A stretch of 64,000 nt of DNA, from positions 86,279 through 150,278 of the forward strand of contig CANMIP010000014.1 of NCBI GenBank assembly GCA_947497945.1, written 5' to 3'. How positions within the stretch are numbered: position 1 is the first letter of the stretch; every line of letters starts with the position of its first letter. The DNA comes from an uncultured Tropicimonas sp. (lineage in GTDB: Bacteria > Pseudomonadota > Alphaproteobacteria > Rhodobacterales > Rhodobacteraceae). The translations under genes and the position numbers were made by a program. The notes beneath the pieces were generated by a model, which worked only from the letters and a program-made list of their open reading frames with translations, was not told where the DNA came from and did no database searches. This document shows positions 26,482 to 35,895 of this stretch, one piece after another.

Positions 26482-27351
26482 TCAGAGCACGCGGCCGGCC
26501 ACGGCGTCGAGCTTCGACAGCAGGGCGGGGTCCCGTTTGTCCGGAGCGGTCATGATGGCGAATTCCAGCGCATGGTCGCAGCCATGCGGGCAGGGCGCAT
26601 GGGCCGCGCCGACCCGTTCGGGGAGATGGGCGATCATGCCGCGCGCATTGGCGGAGTTTCCCGTGAGGGTGCGGATGATGTCGTTTATATCGACCTCGCC
26701 ATGATCGGGATGCCAGCTATCGTAATCGGTGACCATGGCGATGGAGGCGTAGCAGAGCTCGGCCTCGCGGGCGAGCTTGGCCTCGGGCATGTTGGTCATC
26801 CCGATCACGTCGCAGCCCCATTGCTCGCGATAGAGTTTCGACTCGGCCAGGGTGGAGAATTGCGGCCCCTCCATCGCGAGATAGGTCCCGCCGTGATGGA
26901 TGGTGATGCCCTGTGCCTGTGCGGCGTCGAAACAGGCCGCCGAGAGGCGTTCGCAGGTCGGGTGGGCGAGGCTGACATGGGCAACGCAGCCAGTGCCGAA
27001 AAAGCTCTTCTCGCGGGCGAAGGTGCGGTCGATGAACTGGTCGACGACGACGAAATGGCCCGGCGCCATTTCCTCGCGGAAAGACCCGCAGGCGGAGACG
27101 GAGACGACATCGGTCACGCCGAGCCGCTTGAGCGCGTCGATATTGGCGCGGTAGGGGACCGTGGTCGGTGAATGGACATGGCCGCGTCCGTGGCGCGGCA
27201 GGAAGGCCATCTTCATACCGTTGAGCCGGCCGGTCAGGATCTCGTCCGAGGGCGCGCCCCAGGGTGTTTCCACTGCCTGCCATGTTGCGTCTTCCAGCCC
27301 GTCGATCTCGTAGAGACCGCTGCCGCCGATCACGCCGATCATCCTGTCCAT
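26482..27351 (-). CDS. mtnP: S-methyl-5'-thioadenosine phosphorylase
   Basis: This enzyme cleaves methylthioadenosine with phosphate to adenine and methylthioribose-1-phosphate in methionine salvage. The 289-residue product starts MDRMIGVIGGSGLYEIDGL. It has the phosphate-site region FLPRHGRGHVHSPTTVPYRAN, VSVSACGSFREEMAPGHFVV, and MEGPQFSTLAESKLYR with NMPEAKLAREAELCYA. The ATG at 27351 is preceded 8 bases upstream by GGAGG; an in-frame TTG at 27357 is less likely. It is operonic with the APH kinase. Confidence 0.92.
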   Translation of the reverse strand: MDRMIGVIGGSGLYEIDGLEDATWQAVETPWGAPSDEILTGRLNGMKMAFLPRHGRGHVHSPTTVPYRANIDALKRLGVTDVVSVSACGSFREEMAPGHFVVVDQFIDRTFAREKSFFGTGCVAHVSLAHPTCERLSAACFDAAQAQGITIHHGGTYLAMEGPQFSTLAESKLYREQWGCDVIGMTNMPEAKLAREAELCYASIAMVTDYDSWHPDHGEVDINDIIRTLTGNSANARGMIAHLPERVGAAHAPCPHGCDHALEFAIMTAPDKRDPALLSKLDAVAGRVL

Positions 27352-27556
27352 GCCCAATGCCTCCGGTTCCGATTTGCCGCGAGCCTAGGGCAAGGGCCGG
27401 GGAGAGGGAAGCCGGAGACAGGCTTCGGCCGGAGGGCAGGGGCGGCGGCACGGCCGGGGCGCGCGAGGGGGGGCAATCGTCGCCGGAATGCGCTTTTCCT
27501 GGGCGCTGATATGCGCGGCATGGTCGCTTCGAGCCGTTCACGGACACTGGGGCAGC

Positions 27557-27724
27557 GCGCCTGTTGGCATGGAGTCAAGGCGAAGCCGCCATGCCAGCGC
27601 CTGCCCGTCCCGGTGGGCTGACGCTTTGGCACCCGCGCACAACGGATTGAACTTCTCCGGGTTTGGCCGGGATAAAGTGCAGACCACGGGTGTTGTAGCG
27701 CCACCCCACGGGCAGGCACTGGCA
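27557..27724. repeat. dispersed repeat, copy A (hairpin-armed, about 168 bases)
   Basis: This segment of the 640-base gap between mtnP and the SulP gene matches 50278-50448 in inverted orientation, at roughly 80-85% identity by eye. It has 17-base inverted arms, TGCCAGCGCCTGCCCGT at 27592-27608 and ACGGGCAGGCACTGGCA at 27708-27724, with one mismatch. A conserved core, TCTCCGGGTTTGGCCGGGAT, lies between them. No shared protein is encoded. The rest of the gap (27352-27556 and 27725-28014) shows nothing recognisable. Confidence 0.75.
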
Positions 27725-28014
27725 CGGCTTGCGTTCCTATTCTTTGCAATTGCAGCGAAGGGCCGCACAGTCCGCGACCGCGACTTTCATCCCCGTCCGC
27801 ATTGCTCTTTCCCTAGGCACCTATGCGCTGGACGCATGGCTGATGCCCGCCTGGCGCGCTTCTGTGTCGCAGCACTTTCTGATAGCGGCACCGGGATGCG
27901 CGTCGAACCACCACGGATGCGCCTGACAGATTTCTCGCGTGAGGCCGCCAGACTGGCTTGGCCCGCGTCCCGACAGCCAAAAAAACCATGAGGCCCCGCG
28001 TGAAGCGCACCATA

Positions 28015-29625
28015 ATGGCAGCTTTTGCCCCGAAGAACTATCTCGCCCAATTCTCCTCCGGCGAGAGCACGCGCAGCGTGCACCTGCGGACCGAGATCCT
28101 TTCCGGCCTCACCGTTGCTTTGGCGCTGGTGCCCGAGGCGGTGGCCTTTGCCTTTGTCGCCGGGGTCCACCCGCTTGTCGGCCTCTACGCCGCTTTCATC
28201 GTCGGCCTCATCACCGCGTTGATTGGCGGCCGTCCGGGCATGATCTCCGGCGCCACCGGCGCGCTGGCGGTGGTCATGGTTGCGCTCGTCGCCGAGCACG
28301 GGGTCGAATATCTCTTTGCCGCCGTGGTTCTTATGGGGATCATCCAGATCGCGGCCGGTTTCCTGCGACTTGGCAAGTTCATCCGCCTGGTGCCGCACCC
28401 TGTGATGCTGGGTTTCGTCAACGGGCTGGCGATTGTCATCTTCCTCGCTCAGATGTCCCAGTTCCAGGTGCCGGGAACGGCCGAGGCCTCGGGTCATGGC
28501 ATGGCGGGCGGCGAATGGCTGACCGGCGTGCCGCTCATGCTGATGCTGGGGCTGGTCGCGCTGACCATGGCGATCATCTGGGGCGTTCCGAAGCTGACCA
28601 ACGCGATCCCCGCGCCGCTGGCCGGGATCGGCATCACGGCGGGCATCGTCATCGCCTTCGGGATCGACGTGCCGCGCGTCGGCGACATGGCCTCCATCGA
28701 GGGCGGGCTGCCGATGTTCCACATCCCGATGGTGCCGCTCACCTTCGAGACGTTCCAGATCATCCTGCCGTATGCGCTGATCCTCGCCGCCATCGGCTTG
28801 ATCGAGAGCCTGCTGACGCTGAACCTTGTCGGCGAGATCGTCCATCAACGTGGCGGCGCGAGCCAGGAATGCGTGGCCCAGGGCGTCGCCAACACCGTGA
28901 CCGGCTTCTTCGGCGGCATGGGCGGCTGCGCGATGATCGGCCAGTCGATGATCAACGTGAAATCCGGTGGCCGCACCCGGCTTTCCGGCGTAGCGGCAGC
29001 GCTCTTCCTGCTCGCCTTCATCGTGGTTGCCGCGCCGCTGATCGAGCAGATCCCGCTCGCCGCCCTTGTCGGCGTCATGTTCATGGTCGTGATCGGCACC
29101 TTCGCCTGGAAGTCCCTGACCATCATGCGCAAGGTGCCGCTGACCGATGCCATCGTCATCGTTCTCGTGACGGTCGTGACCGTGGCCACGGACCTTGCCA
29201 CGGCGGTGGTCGTCGGCGTCATCGTTTCGGCGCTGGTCTTCGCCTGGGAAAGCGCCGCGCATATCCACGCCAAGACCTACAAGACGCCCGAAGGCGCCAA
29301 GGTCTACCAGATCCAGGGGCCGCTTTTCTTCGGCTCCGCCCATGCCTTTGCCGAACTGTTCGATCCTGCGGGCGATCCGGGCCGCGTTGTTGTCGATTTC
29401 GCCGAGAGCAAGGTGGCCGACCAGTCGGCACTCACAGCCATCGAAGCGCTGGCGGGCAAATACGAGAATGCCGGCAAGAAGCTGGAACTGCGCCACCTGA
29501 GCCATGACTGCCACGAGCTTCTGAGCAAGGCCGGCCAGTTGATCGTGGACGCCGATGACGACCCCGATTACGCCATCGCCGCGAACTACTCGGTCCGCAC
29601 AGGGGTCCTGCACGCGGGTCACTGA
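28015..29625 (+). CDS. SulP-family anion transporter with STAS domain
   Basis: The product (536 residues from the ATG at 28015) is an inner-membrane SulP carrier. About ten to twelve hydrophobic segments begin with the family's ILSGLTVALALVPEAVAFAF. The segment GGMGGCAMIGQSMINVKSGG is characteristic. The C-terminal 110 residues form a STAS domain (VYQIQGPLFFGSAHAFAELF, VVDFAESKVADQSAL). The ion could be sulfate, bicarbonate or another anion. An ATG at 27988 is also possible; neither start has a strong ribosome site. Confidence 0.88.
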   Translation: MAAFAPKNYLAQFSSGESTRSVHLRTEILSGLTVALALVPEAVAFAFVAGVHPLVGLYAAFIVGLITALIGGRPGMISGATGALAVVMVALVAEHGVEYLFAAVVLMGIIQIAAGFLRLGKFIRLVPHPVMLGFVNGLAIVIFLAQMSQFQVPGTAEASGHGMAGGEWLTGVPLMLMLGLVALTMAIIWGVPKLTNAIPAPLAGIGITAGIVIAFGIDVPRVGDMASIEGGLPMFHIPMVPLTFETFQIILPYALILAAIGLIESLLTLNLVGEIVHQRGGASQECVAQGVANTVTGFFGGMGGCAMIGQSMINVKSGGRTRLSGVAAALFLLAFIVVAAPLIEQIPLAALVGVMFMVVIGTFAWKSLTIMRKVPLTDAIVIVLVTVVTVATDLATAVVVGVIVSALVFAWESAAHIHAKTYKTPEGAKVYQIQGPLFFGSAHAFAELFDPAGDPGRVVVDFAESKVADQSALTAIEALAGKYENAGKKLELRHLSHDCHELLSKAGQLIVDADDDPDYAIAANYSVRTGVLHAGH

Positions 29626-29720
29626 AGCCGCGGACGAGACTGCTCCGGGCCACGCGCTGTCGCCTTGGTTCGGGGGCTCGCACGGAACTGGACAGCGCCC
29701 GGGAACTGCGGGCTGCGCGG

Positions 29721-30737
29721 CTAGGGCTGCCGCCGCGGCGGCTGTGTCGAGGCTCGCAGGACCAGCTCCACCGGGGCGACCTCCTGCAACGTCTCCGGGG
29801 CGGCCCCTGCCATCAGCGCTTCAAGCATGCCGGCAATGGCTTGCCCGGCCGCGCGGATCGGAGCGCGGGTCACGGTGAGCGGCGCGGAGAAGCTGGCCGT
29901 GCTGAGCCCGGACAGGTCGTCATCATGGCAGATCAGCGAGACATCCCGGCCAAGCTCCAGCCGCGCATCCCGGATTGCCCGCTCCGCACCGAGCGCAAGC
30001 AGGACCGATGAGCAGAGCAGCGCCGTTGCGCCTGCCTCCAGGGCGGCGCGTGTCGCACGATACCCCTCCGCTTCGGTCATCTCGGTTTCGGTTATCGGTG
30101 CCTGCGCCCGGGGCAGGCCGCCAAGCCCCTCCAGGAACCCTTCCCGCCGCATGATGGCGAAGACCGCCTCGGGGCGGCCATTGAGCAAGGCAATATGGCG
30201 ATGTCCGAGCGCGACGAGCAGCTCGGCTGCCTGCCGGAAGGCGCCGTGATTGTCGATATCGTAGAAGGCATGGGAGGGCGCGCGGCTGGCGCGGCCATGG
30301 ACGACGAAGGGAATGCCGAGACGGTCCAGATGCGCGGCGCGCGGGTCGTCGAGAAGCGGCTGCGCGAGGACAAACCCGTCCACCTTGCCGGCGCGGGCGA
30401 AACGTTCATAGGTGGCGGCGCCGAACCCCTCGAAGCTCGCGCCCAGCACGACATCGCGTTCCCGCCGGGCAAGCGCCTCGGTGAGGCCGGCCATGAAGTC
30501 GGAAAAGAGCGGGTCGAGCAGGAGATGCTGCGCCGAGGGCAGGATCATGCCGTAGGCACCGGCACGGCCTGTGGCGAGCCGGCGCGCGGAGCTGTTGGGG
30601 CGGTAATCGAGCGCGCGGGCGGCGTCCAGCACACGCTGCCGGGTCTTGTCGTTGACATTCGAATAGCCGTTCAGCGCCCGGCTGACAGTCGCCTGGCTCA
30701 GGCCGAGATGTTCCGAGAGGGTCTTGAGGCTGGTCAC
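29721..30737 (-). CDS. LacI-family repressor of the adjacent alpha-glucosidase
   Basis: The 338-residue product has the LacI helix-turn-helix and hinge (LKTLSEHLGLSQATVSRALNGYSNVND...RLATGRAG), then a periplasmic-binding-like sugar domain. It is divergent from the GH13 glucosidase gene. Identical palindromes stand before both genes, so it probably represses itself and the enzyme until an alpha-glucoside binds. This matches the AglR arrangement of alphaproteobacteria. Confidence 0.85.
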   Translation of the reverse strand: MTSLKTLSEHLGLSQATVSRALNGYSNVNDKTRQRVLDAARALDYRPNSSARRLATGRAGAYGMILPSAQHLLLDPLFSDFMAGLTEALARRERDVVLGASFEGFGAATYERFARAGKVDGFVLAQPLLDDPRAAHLDRLGIPFVVHGRASRAPSHAFYDIDNHGAFRQAAELLVALGHRHIALLNGRPEAVFAIMRREGFLEGLGGLPRAQAPITETEMTEAEGYRATRAALEAGATALLCSSVLLALGAERAIRDARLELGRDVSLICHDDDLSGLSTASFSAPLTVTRAPIRAAGQAIAGMLEALMAGAAPETLQEVAPVELVLRASTQPPRRQP

Positions 30738-30753
30738 GGCGATCGACCTGTTA

Positions 30754-30767
30754 TGAAAGCGCTTTCA
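30754..30767. promoter_or_regulatory. LacI-type operator, regulator side
   Basis: The perfect 14-bp palindrome TGAAAGCGCTTTCA lies 17 bases upstream of the regulator's ATG. It has the central CG and the form typical of LacI/GalR sites. The same 14 bases recur at 30893. Confidence 0.85.
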
Positions 30768-30892
30768 GATATACGGGTGATTCTCCGATCAGGCAATGGG
30801 AGGCGGAAGGATCGTTTGAAGAAAATCACAGGATAATAGGGAGTTGGTCGTGCCGCTTTCGGCATTGACGACGGATGTGCTCCGGGTGTTTA

Positions 30893-30906
30893 TGAAAGCG
30901 CTTTCA
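30893..30906. promoter_or_regulatory. LacI-type operator, glucosidase side
   Basis: This second copy of TGAAAGCGCTTTCA, preceded by TA as in the first copy, ends 36 bases before the glucosidase ATG. A TTGACG at 30865-30870 and a GTTTAT at 30888-30893, 17 bases apart, make a plausible promoter, with the operator overlapping the -10 end and the start of transcription. Confidence 0.85.
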
Positions 30907-30942
30907 CAGCATCCCCGCATATCGAGATCCAAGGAGGATTCC

Positions 30943-32568
30943 ATGTCCCAGACCCTGCTTGCGCGCAATCCCGACTGGTGGCGCGGCGCGGTAATCTACC
31001 AGATCTATCCGCGCTCCTTCCAGGACAGTACCGGCTCCGGCACGGGCGATCTGCGCGGGATCACAGAGCGGCTCGACCATATCGCCTCGCTCGGTGTCGA
31101 TGCGATCTGGCTCTCGCCTTTCTTCACCTCGCCCATGGCCGATATGGGCTATGATGTTGCCGATTACTGCGATGTCGATCCCTCCTTCGGCACGCTGGCA
31201 GATTTTGACGCGCTGGTCGCCCGCGCCCATGCGCTCGGCCTGCGGGTGATGATCGACCAGGTCCTGTCGCACAGCTCGGACCAGCATACCTGGTTCAAGG
31301 AGAGCCGCAGCTCGCGCGACAATCCGAAGGCGGATTGGTATGTCTGGGCCGACCCGCTGCCCGACGGCTCGCCGCCCAATAACTGGATCGCGATCTTCGG
31401 TGGCCCGGCCTGGGAATGGGACGGTGTGCGCCGGCAGTATTACCTGCACAATTTCCTGATCGGTCAGCCGGATCTCAACTTTCATAACCCGGACGTGCGC
31501 GCGGCCCTGCTCGACTCTGTCCGGTTCTGGCTCGAACGCGGCGTCGACGGCTTCCGGCTCGACGTGTGCAATTTCTACTTCCATGATGCCTCACTGGCCC
31601 CGAACCCGCCGCGCCCGACGGATATGGAGCAGAGCCGGCACAGCAACCCTTACGGGATGCAGCTGCACCTGCATGACAAGACGCAGCCGGAGAACCTTGA
31701 GTTCCTGAAGTCCTTCCGCGCCCTGCTGGAGGAGTATCCGGACCGCGCTTCCGTCGGCGAGATCGGCGCCGAGGAGCGCTCGCTCGACGTGGTAGCCGAG
31801 TATACCGGCGGCGGCGACAAACTGCACATGAGCTACACGTTCGACCTGCTCTCCAGCGATGGCACACCGGCGCAGATCGCGGGCTCGATCGAGAAATTCG
31901 AGACGGTTGTCACGGATGGCTGGGTCTGTTGGGCGCTGTCCAATCACGACGTGAATCGCCATCTCTCGCGTTGGCTGCGCGACGGCGATGACCGCGAAAG
32001 GGTCGCCCGGCTCGCGGCAATCCTGCTCCTGACCCTGCGCGGTTCGGTCTGCATCTACCAGGGCGAAGAGCTTGGTCTCGAACAGGCCGAGGTGCCGTAT
32101 GAACGGCTCAACGACCCGCAGGGCAAGCGTTTCTGGCCGGCGGACAAGGGGCGGGACGGCTGTCGTACGCCGATGCCATGGGAGGCCGGGGCGGTCCAGG
32201 CGGGCTTCTCCACGGTAGAGCCGTGGTTGCCGCTCGATCCTCGTCACGCCGAACAGGCGGTCGACCGGCAGGGCGCGCCCGGCTCGGTGCTGGATCACTA
32301 CAGGCAGATGCTGGCATTCCGAAAGGCACATCCCACCCTGGCCACGGGGGACATCCGGGGACTTGAAGCGAGCGACGCGGTGCTGTCCTTCGAGCGCATC
32401 GGCGCCGAGCGGCTGCTCCTGCTGTTCAATCTCGGCAGCACGTCGGTGGAGAGGGATATTCCCGAAGGCGCGACGGCGCTGGACTTGCCGGGACAGGCGC
32501 GGCCACGCGCACAGGCAACGCGAGTTGCGCTGCCGGCGCGATCCGCGGCCTGTTTCCGCCTCGCCTGA
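30943..32568 (+). CDS. aglA: GH13 alpha-glucosidase
   Basis: The 541-residue cytoplasmic enzyme hydrolyses terminal alpha-glucosidic bonds. The N-terminal WWRGAVIYQIYPRSFQDSTG and WLSPFFTSPMADMGYDV are typical of the GH13 oligo-1,6-/alpha-glucosidase branch. The catalytic residues are Asp207 (GFRLDV), Glu273 (VGEIGAEE) and Asp336 (SNHDVNRH). AAGGAGG at 30931-30937 fixes the ATG at 30943. No sugar transporter genes follow, so the usual aglEFGK genes must lie elsewhere if present. Confidence 0.9.
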   Translation: MSQTLLARNPDWWRGAVIYQIYPRSFQDSTGSGTGDLRGITERLDHIASLGVDAIWLSPFFTSPMADMGYDVADYCDVDPSFGTLADFDALVARAHALGLRVMIDQVLSHSSDQHTWFKESRSSRDNPKADWYVWADPLPDGSPPNNWIAIFGGPAWEWDGVRRQYYLHNFLIGQPDLNFHNPDVRAALLDSVRFWLERGVDGFRLDVCNFYFHDASLAPNPPRPTDMEQSRHSNPYGMQLHLHDKTQPENLEFLKSFRALLEEYPDRASVGEIGAEERSLDVVAEYTGGGDKLHMSYTFDLLSSDGTPAQIAGSIEKFETVVTDGWVCWALSNHDVNRHLSRWLRDGDDRERVARLAAILLLTLRGSVCIYQGEELGLEQAEVPYERLNDPQGKRFWPADKGRDGCRTPMPWEAGAVQAGFSTVEPWLPLDPRHAEQAVDRQGAPGSVLDHYRQMLAFRKAHPTLATGDIRGLEASDAVLSFERIGAERLLLLFNLGSTSVERDIPEGATALDLPGQARPRAQATRVALPARSAACFRLA

Positions 32569-32594
32569 CCGGCCCCACGACTCTCGCAAGCAAT

Positions 32595-32623
32595 GAAGCG
32601 GCCGGTACCGGCCCGGCCGCTTC
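32595..32623 (+). terminator. hairpin after the alpha-glucosidase gene
   Basis: GAAGCGGCCGG and CCGGCCGCTTC form a perfect 11-bp stem with a 7-base loop, starting 27 bases after the stop. No T tract follows; a C6/G7 run comes next. It is a probable transcription stop or 3'-end stabilising structure. Confidence 0.6.
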
Positions 32624-32674
32624 CCCCCGGGGGGGATATGCTTGGGCTTGCAATGCGCCGGAAGGCATCGCAAG

Positions 32675-32689
32675 ATTACCCAAGGTAAT
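32675..32689. promoter_or_regulatory. small inverted repeat before the lipoprotein gene
   Basis: ATTACC-CAA-GGTAAT has 6-base arms and lies about 42 bases before the lipoprotein ATG, in an A/T-rich stretch that could be its promoter. It is a candidate operator only. Confidence 0.4.
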
Positions 32690-32730
32690 TTATTTTGGTT
32701 TCCTACCCACAATTGCTTTGGAGAGTTGAT

Positions 32731-33078
32731 ATGAACAAACGCGCGATCGCCGTTATTCTGGGAGCTTTGACCTGGCTGGCGGCCTGTACGCCAGTGCCGA
32801 CCAGCTCAACAGACGAGGCCGAAGCCATGGCGGCGACAACAGCCACGACGGCTCCGACCACAACCACCACCTATTCCCAGGCGAGCTCCACCACGAGTTC
32901 CAGCGGACGCGCAAAGCATCCGGGCTCGGGCGACACCGGGTCCAGCAGCGATGACGACAGATCGTCCTCGAACGAGTCTTCGGGCGGTGGTTTCAGCGAC
33001 AGCTCCGACGATGATGATTCCGGCTCGGATGACGACGCCACGGATGGCTCGGATAGCGGCGGCTGGAGCGGCGGCTGA
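32731..33078 (+). CDS. Ser/Asp/Thr-rich lipoprotein
   Basis: The 115-residue product has a lipoprotein signal with lipobox LAAC, so the mature form starts at Cys20 and is membrane anchored. The rest is low complexity: a Thr-rich stretch (TTATTAPTTTTTY) and then Ser, Asp and Gly with many acidic residues. No fold or family is recognisable. GGAGAG lies about 6 bases before the ATG. It ends 4 bases before the caspase-like gene, so the two are almost certainly co-transcribed and probably act in the same compartment. Confidence 0.7.
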   Translation: MNKRAIAVILGALTWLAACTPVPTSSTDEAEAMAATTATTAPTTTTTYSQASSTTSSSGRAKHPGSGDTGSSSDDDRSSSNESSGGGFSDSSDDDDSGSDDDATDGSDSGGWSGG

Positions 33079-33082
33079 CGCC

Positions 33083-35500
33083 ATGCCCAATTCCTGCATT
33101 TTCGCTTCGGCGCAGCGCCCGGTCCGGGCGCTGCTTCTGACGGCGACCCTGCTGGGCGCTGTTCCCTTCACAGCCCTTCCGGCGCTGGCCTCCTCCCTGC
33201 AATCGGAGCGCGCCGGTACGGGGCAGGCTGTCCCCGGCCGGATCGCGATCGTCGTCGGCAATCAGGTTTATGATGCGGTAAGCGACCTCGAGAACGCGCG
33301 GCGAGACGCCAAGGATGTTGCGGAAATGCTCCGCAGCTTCCGGTTCAACGTCTTTGATGGCTATGATCTCGACAAGCGCGGCTTCGAGGAACTGCTGCGC
33401 AGTGCGATGCTCAACATCCCCGAAGGCGCCGAGGTCGTGTTCTATTATGCCGGCCACGGCATCCAGATCGGGCGGCGAAACTACCTGCTGCCGACCGATG
33501 CGGCCTTTGCCAGCATCTATGACGTTCCACTGGAAACGATGACGCTGGACCGGGTGATCGACACGCTTGCGGCCCGCGGCGCGGCGCATGTGGCGATCCT
33601 GGATTCCTGTCGCGACAATCCTTTCCCCGATATCCGCCTCGCCGCGGATCTCGACGCCAATCTCTTTGAAACCAAGAGCGGTTTCGATGTGTTCAGCACG
33701 CCGCTCAACTCGCTGGTCGCCTTCTCGACCTCTCCCGGCGCGGTGGCCATGGATGGCGAGGCGGGTGGCAACAGCCCCTATACCCGCGCTGTCATGGAGG
33801 CTGCGCGGGCCGCGCCCGGCGAGAATATCCAGAACCTGTTCCCGGAGGTCCGACGCAAGGTCCATGAGGCGACGGAAGGTCGGCAGGTCCCCTGGGAGAG
33901 CTCGACCCTCGTGCGTCCCTTCTTCCTGTCCCCGGCCTCCATGAGCGTGGCCTCCCCAACCGCGGAGGCCGATGCGGGGGCCGGTTCGGCGGATCGCGGG
34001 ATGGTCATCGCCGCTCCGTCCGTAGGGCCGACGGCGCTTGAGCCTGTCGCGCTTTCGCTGAGCCGGAGCTTTGACAGGCGAGTTGTGCTCGGGCAGGAGA
34101 TCCTCGACGCGATCGGCGGGGAGTTCGAGGCGGTTGAGCTGGTTGTGCCGCCGACAAGCGGTATCCTGTCGCTCGGCGCCGGGGCCTCGCGGCTCGGACA
34201 GGTCTCTTTCGCGCCCGAGATCTCGGATATTCGCGCAACAGAACTCGAAGGCTTCACGCTTGATGAGCGGTTCTCGCTGAAATTCGTTCTGGGAGAAGGG
34301 CTTACCCGCCAGGTTGATGTCGATCTGACGCTCGAGGTCGATGCGTGCGATCTGGAGATGGGAGACGCGCTGGATCTCGGCGGGATCGGGATTTACCGGC
34401 TTGCCAACGAGATCGATGTCGCGGCCGGTCTGGAGGCCTGCGAGCGAGCGGTCGCACAGGATCCCGATCACGGACGTTTCCAGTATCAGCTGGGGCGCGC
34501 GCAGCAAAGCGCGGGTAGGGTCGCCGACGCCTATACCAGTTTCAGCCGCGCTGCGGAGCTGGGGCATGTGCGGGCTTTGAACGCCTTGTCGATCCTGCAC
34601 GGGTCCAAACGCATCGACCATGAGGCGATGGGTATTCCGAAGGATCCGGAACTGGCCCTGAGCCTGTTGGAGCGGGGCATCGCGACGGGCGATCCCTATC
34701 CCATGCACCGCCTCGGACAGCAGCTCCTGCGGGAGGGCGAAACACCCCAGGAGCGCCAGCGCGGGTTCGAGCTCATGGAGAGGTCGGTCGAGCTTGGGCA
34801 TACCTACTCGATGAACGAGCTTGGGATCTATTTCCTGACCAAGGATAGCGACCATTACCTGCCGGAACGCGGCATGCGCTATCTTCGTGCCTCCGAGTTG
34901 CGCCAGGACATCTACGGGTATCACAATCTCGGATATGTGGCGCTGAACGGGCTGGATGGGAGCGAACCCGATCCTGCCTTGGCGCATGAGTATTTTCGCC
35001 AGTCGACCGAAGGCGGCCATCCCAGCGGACCGAGCATGATCGCGCGCATGATCCTGCGCGGTCAGATCGGAGAGAAAGACACGGCCGAGGCTGTTCGCTT
35101 CTACGACATGTCGCTTGAGCGCGGCGACGGATGGGCCGGCGCGAATGCGGCAACGCTCATTCTCAAGGATCAGGTCCCGGGTCTGGGGGAGGCGGATGCC
35201 GCGATACGGGCGGCAAAGGCTGCGAACCTGGCCAGTGCCGGGGCGGCTGAGAGGGCGCGTGAACGGCTGGCGCAGGTGTCGTCCGAGGGCAAGGGCCGGG
35301 CGCTTCAGATGCTCCTGGTTGAGCTTGGTCACCCGGTTCAGGTTGACGGCGCCATCGGCCCGCAGACCTTTCGCGCCCTGGAGGCCGCAAGTGCCGATGC
35401 TGCCATACCCTATCGGCGGATTGATGATCCGGCAGAGCGGTTGATCTTTGCAGCGCGGCTCTACTGGTCCGCCAATCCTGTGCGCTTTGACTTGTTCTGA
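33083..35500 (+). CDS. exported caspase-like (C14) protein with Sel1 repeats and peptidoglycan-binding domain
   Basis: The product has 805 residues if it starts at the ATG at 33083, 4 bases after the lipoprotein stop. An N-terminal hydrophobic segment (residues about 15-36) looks like a signal peptide. A caspase fold follows, with the dyad His125 (YYAGHGIQ) and Cys176 (DSCRDNPF). A beta-rich linker covers about 320-440. Sel1/TPR-like repeats (for example LMERSVELGHTYSMNELGIYF) span about 455-690. A PG_binding_1-like segment (VDGAIGPQTFRALEAA) lies near 750-775. A periplasmic protease or scaffold is the natural inference; its substrate is unknown. Confidence 0.8.
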   Translation: MPNSCIFASAQRPVRALLLTATLLGAVPFTALPALASSLQSERAGTGQAVPGRIAIVVGNQVYDAVSDLENARRDAKDVAEMLRSFRFNVFDGYDLDKRGFEELLRSAMLNIPEGAEVVFYYAGHGIQIGRRNYLLPTDAAFASIYDVPLETMTLDRVIDTLAARGAAHVAILDSCRDNPFPDIRLAADLDANLFETKSGFDVFSTPLNSLVAFSTSPGAVAMDGEAGGNSPYTRAVMEAARAAPGENIQNLFPEVRRKVHEATEGRQVPWESSTLVRPFFLSPASMSVASPTAEADAGAGSADRGMVIAAPSVGPTALEPVALSLSRSFDRRVVLGQEILDAIGGEFEAVELVVPPTSGILSLGAGASRLGQVSFAPEISDIRATELEGFTLDERFSLKFVLGEGLTRQVDVDLTLEVDACDLEMGDALDLGGIGIYRLANEIDVAAGLEACERAVAQDPDHGRFQYQLGRAQQSAGRVADAYTSFSRAAELGHVRALNALSILHGSKRIDHEAMGIPKDPELALSLLERGIATGDPYPMHRLGQQLLREGETPQERQRGFELMERSVELGHTYSMNELGIYFLTKDSDHYLPERGMRYLRASELRQDIYGYHNLGYVALNGLDGSEPDPALAHEYFRQSTEGGHPSGPSMIARMILRGQIGEKDTAEAVRFYDMSLERGDGWAGANAATLILKDQVPGLGEADAAIRAAKAANLASAGAAERARERLAQVSSEGKGRALQMLLVELGHPVQVDGAIGPQTFRALEAASADAAIPYRRIDDPAERLIFAARLYWSANPVRFDLF

Positions 35501-35895
35501 GACCGCGCGCTCCGAGCCTTGGCAAGGCCGCGCCGGGACGTAGACGTGAGGTCATCCGGCGCCCGTTTGCGGTCCCGAACTGGGCCACGTAGTGTCAGGC
35601 GCATGCGTTGCTGATCGCTTCAAGCGGATTGGCTTGGGGCAGACGGAAGCGGTGGCGGATTTCCGTCTGAAGAATGCTTCTGCCGGTACTTGATATTGCG
35701 CTTTTCGCGGCCAGTTTCTCGCGGGGGCTGACCGGTAGAGGGACCGGTTGTTTTCGCGTCCGACATAGCCATCTCATCGACCATTTTTCCCGGTAAACCC
35801 CGCGTTCAGTCGCGGCAGGCTGTCTGGCAAGGCCATGGCATCCGGCAAACAGGTCCGGCAAAACGGCCCTGCCAAAAACAGAGCTTTCTACGCGT

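Noticed and set aside
27339..27749. Reverse open frame across repeat copy A
   Set aside because: The other repeat copy breaks the same frame with stops, so the conservation is of the DNA, not of a protein.
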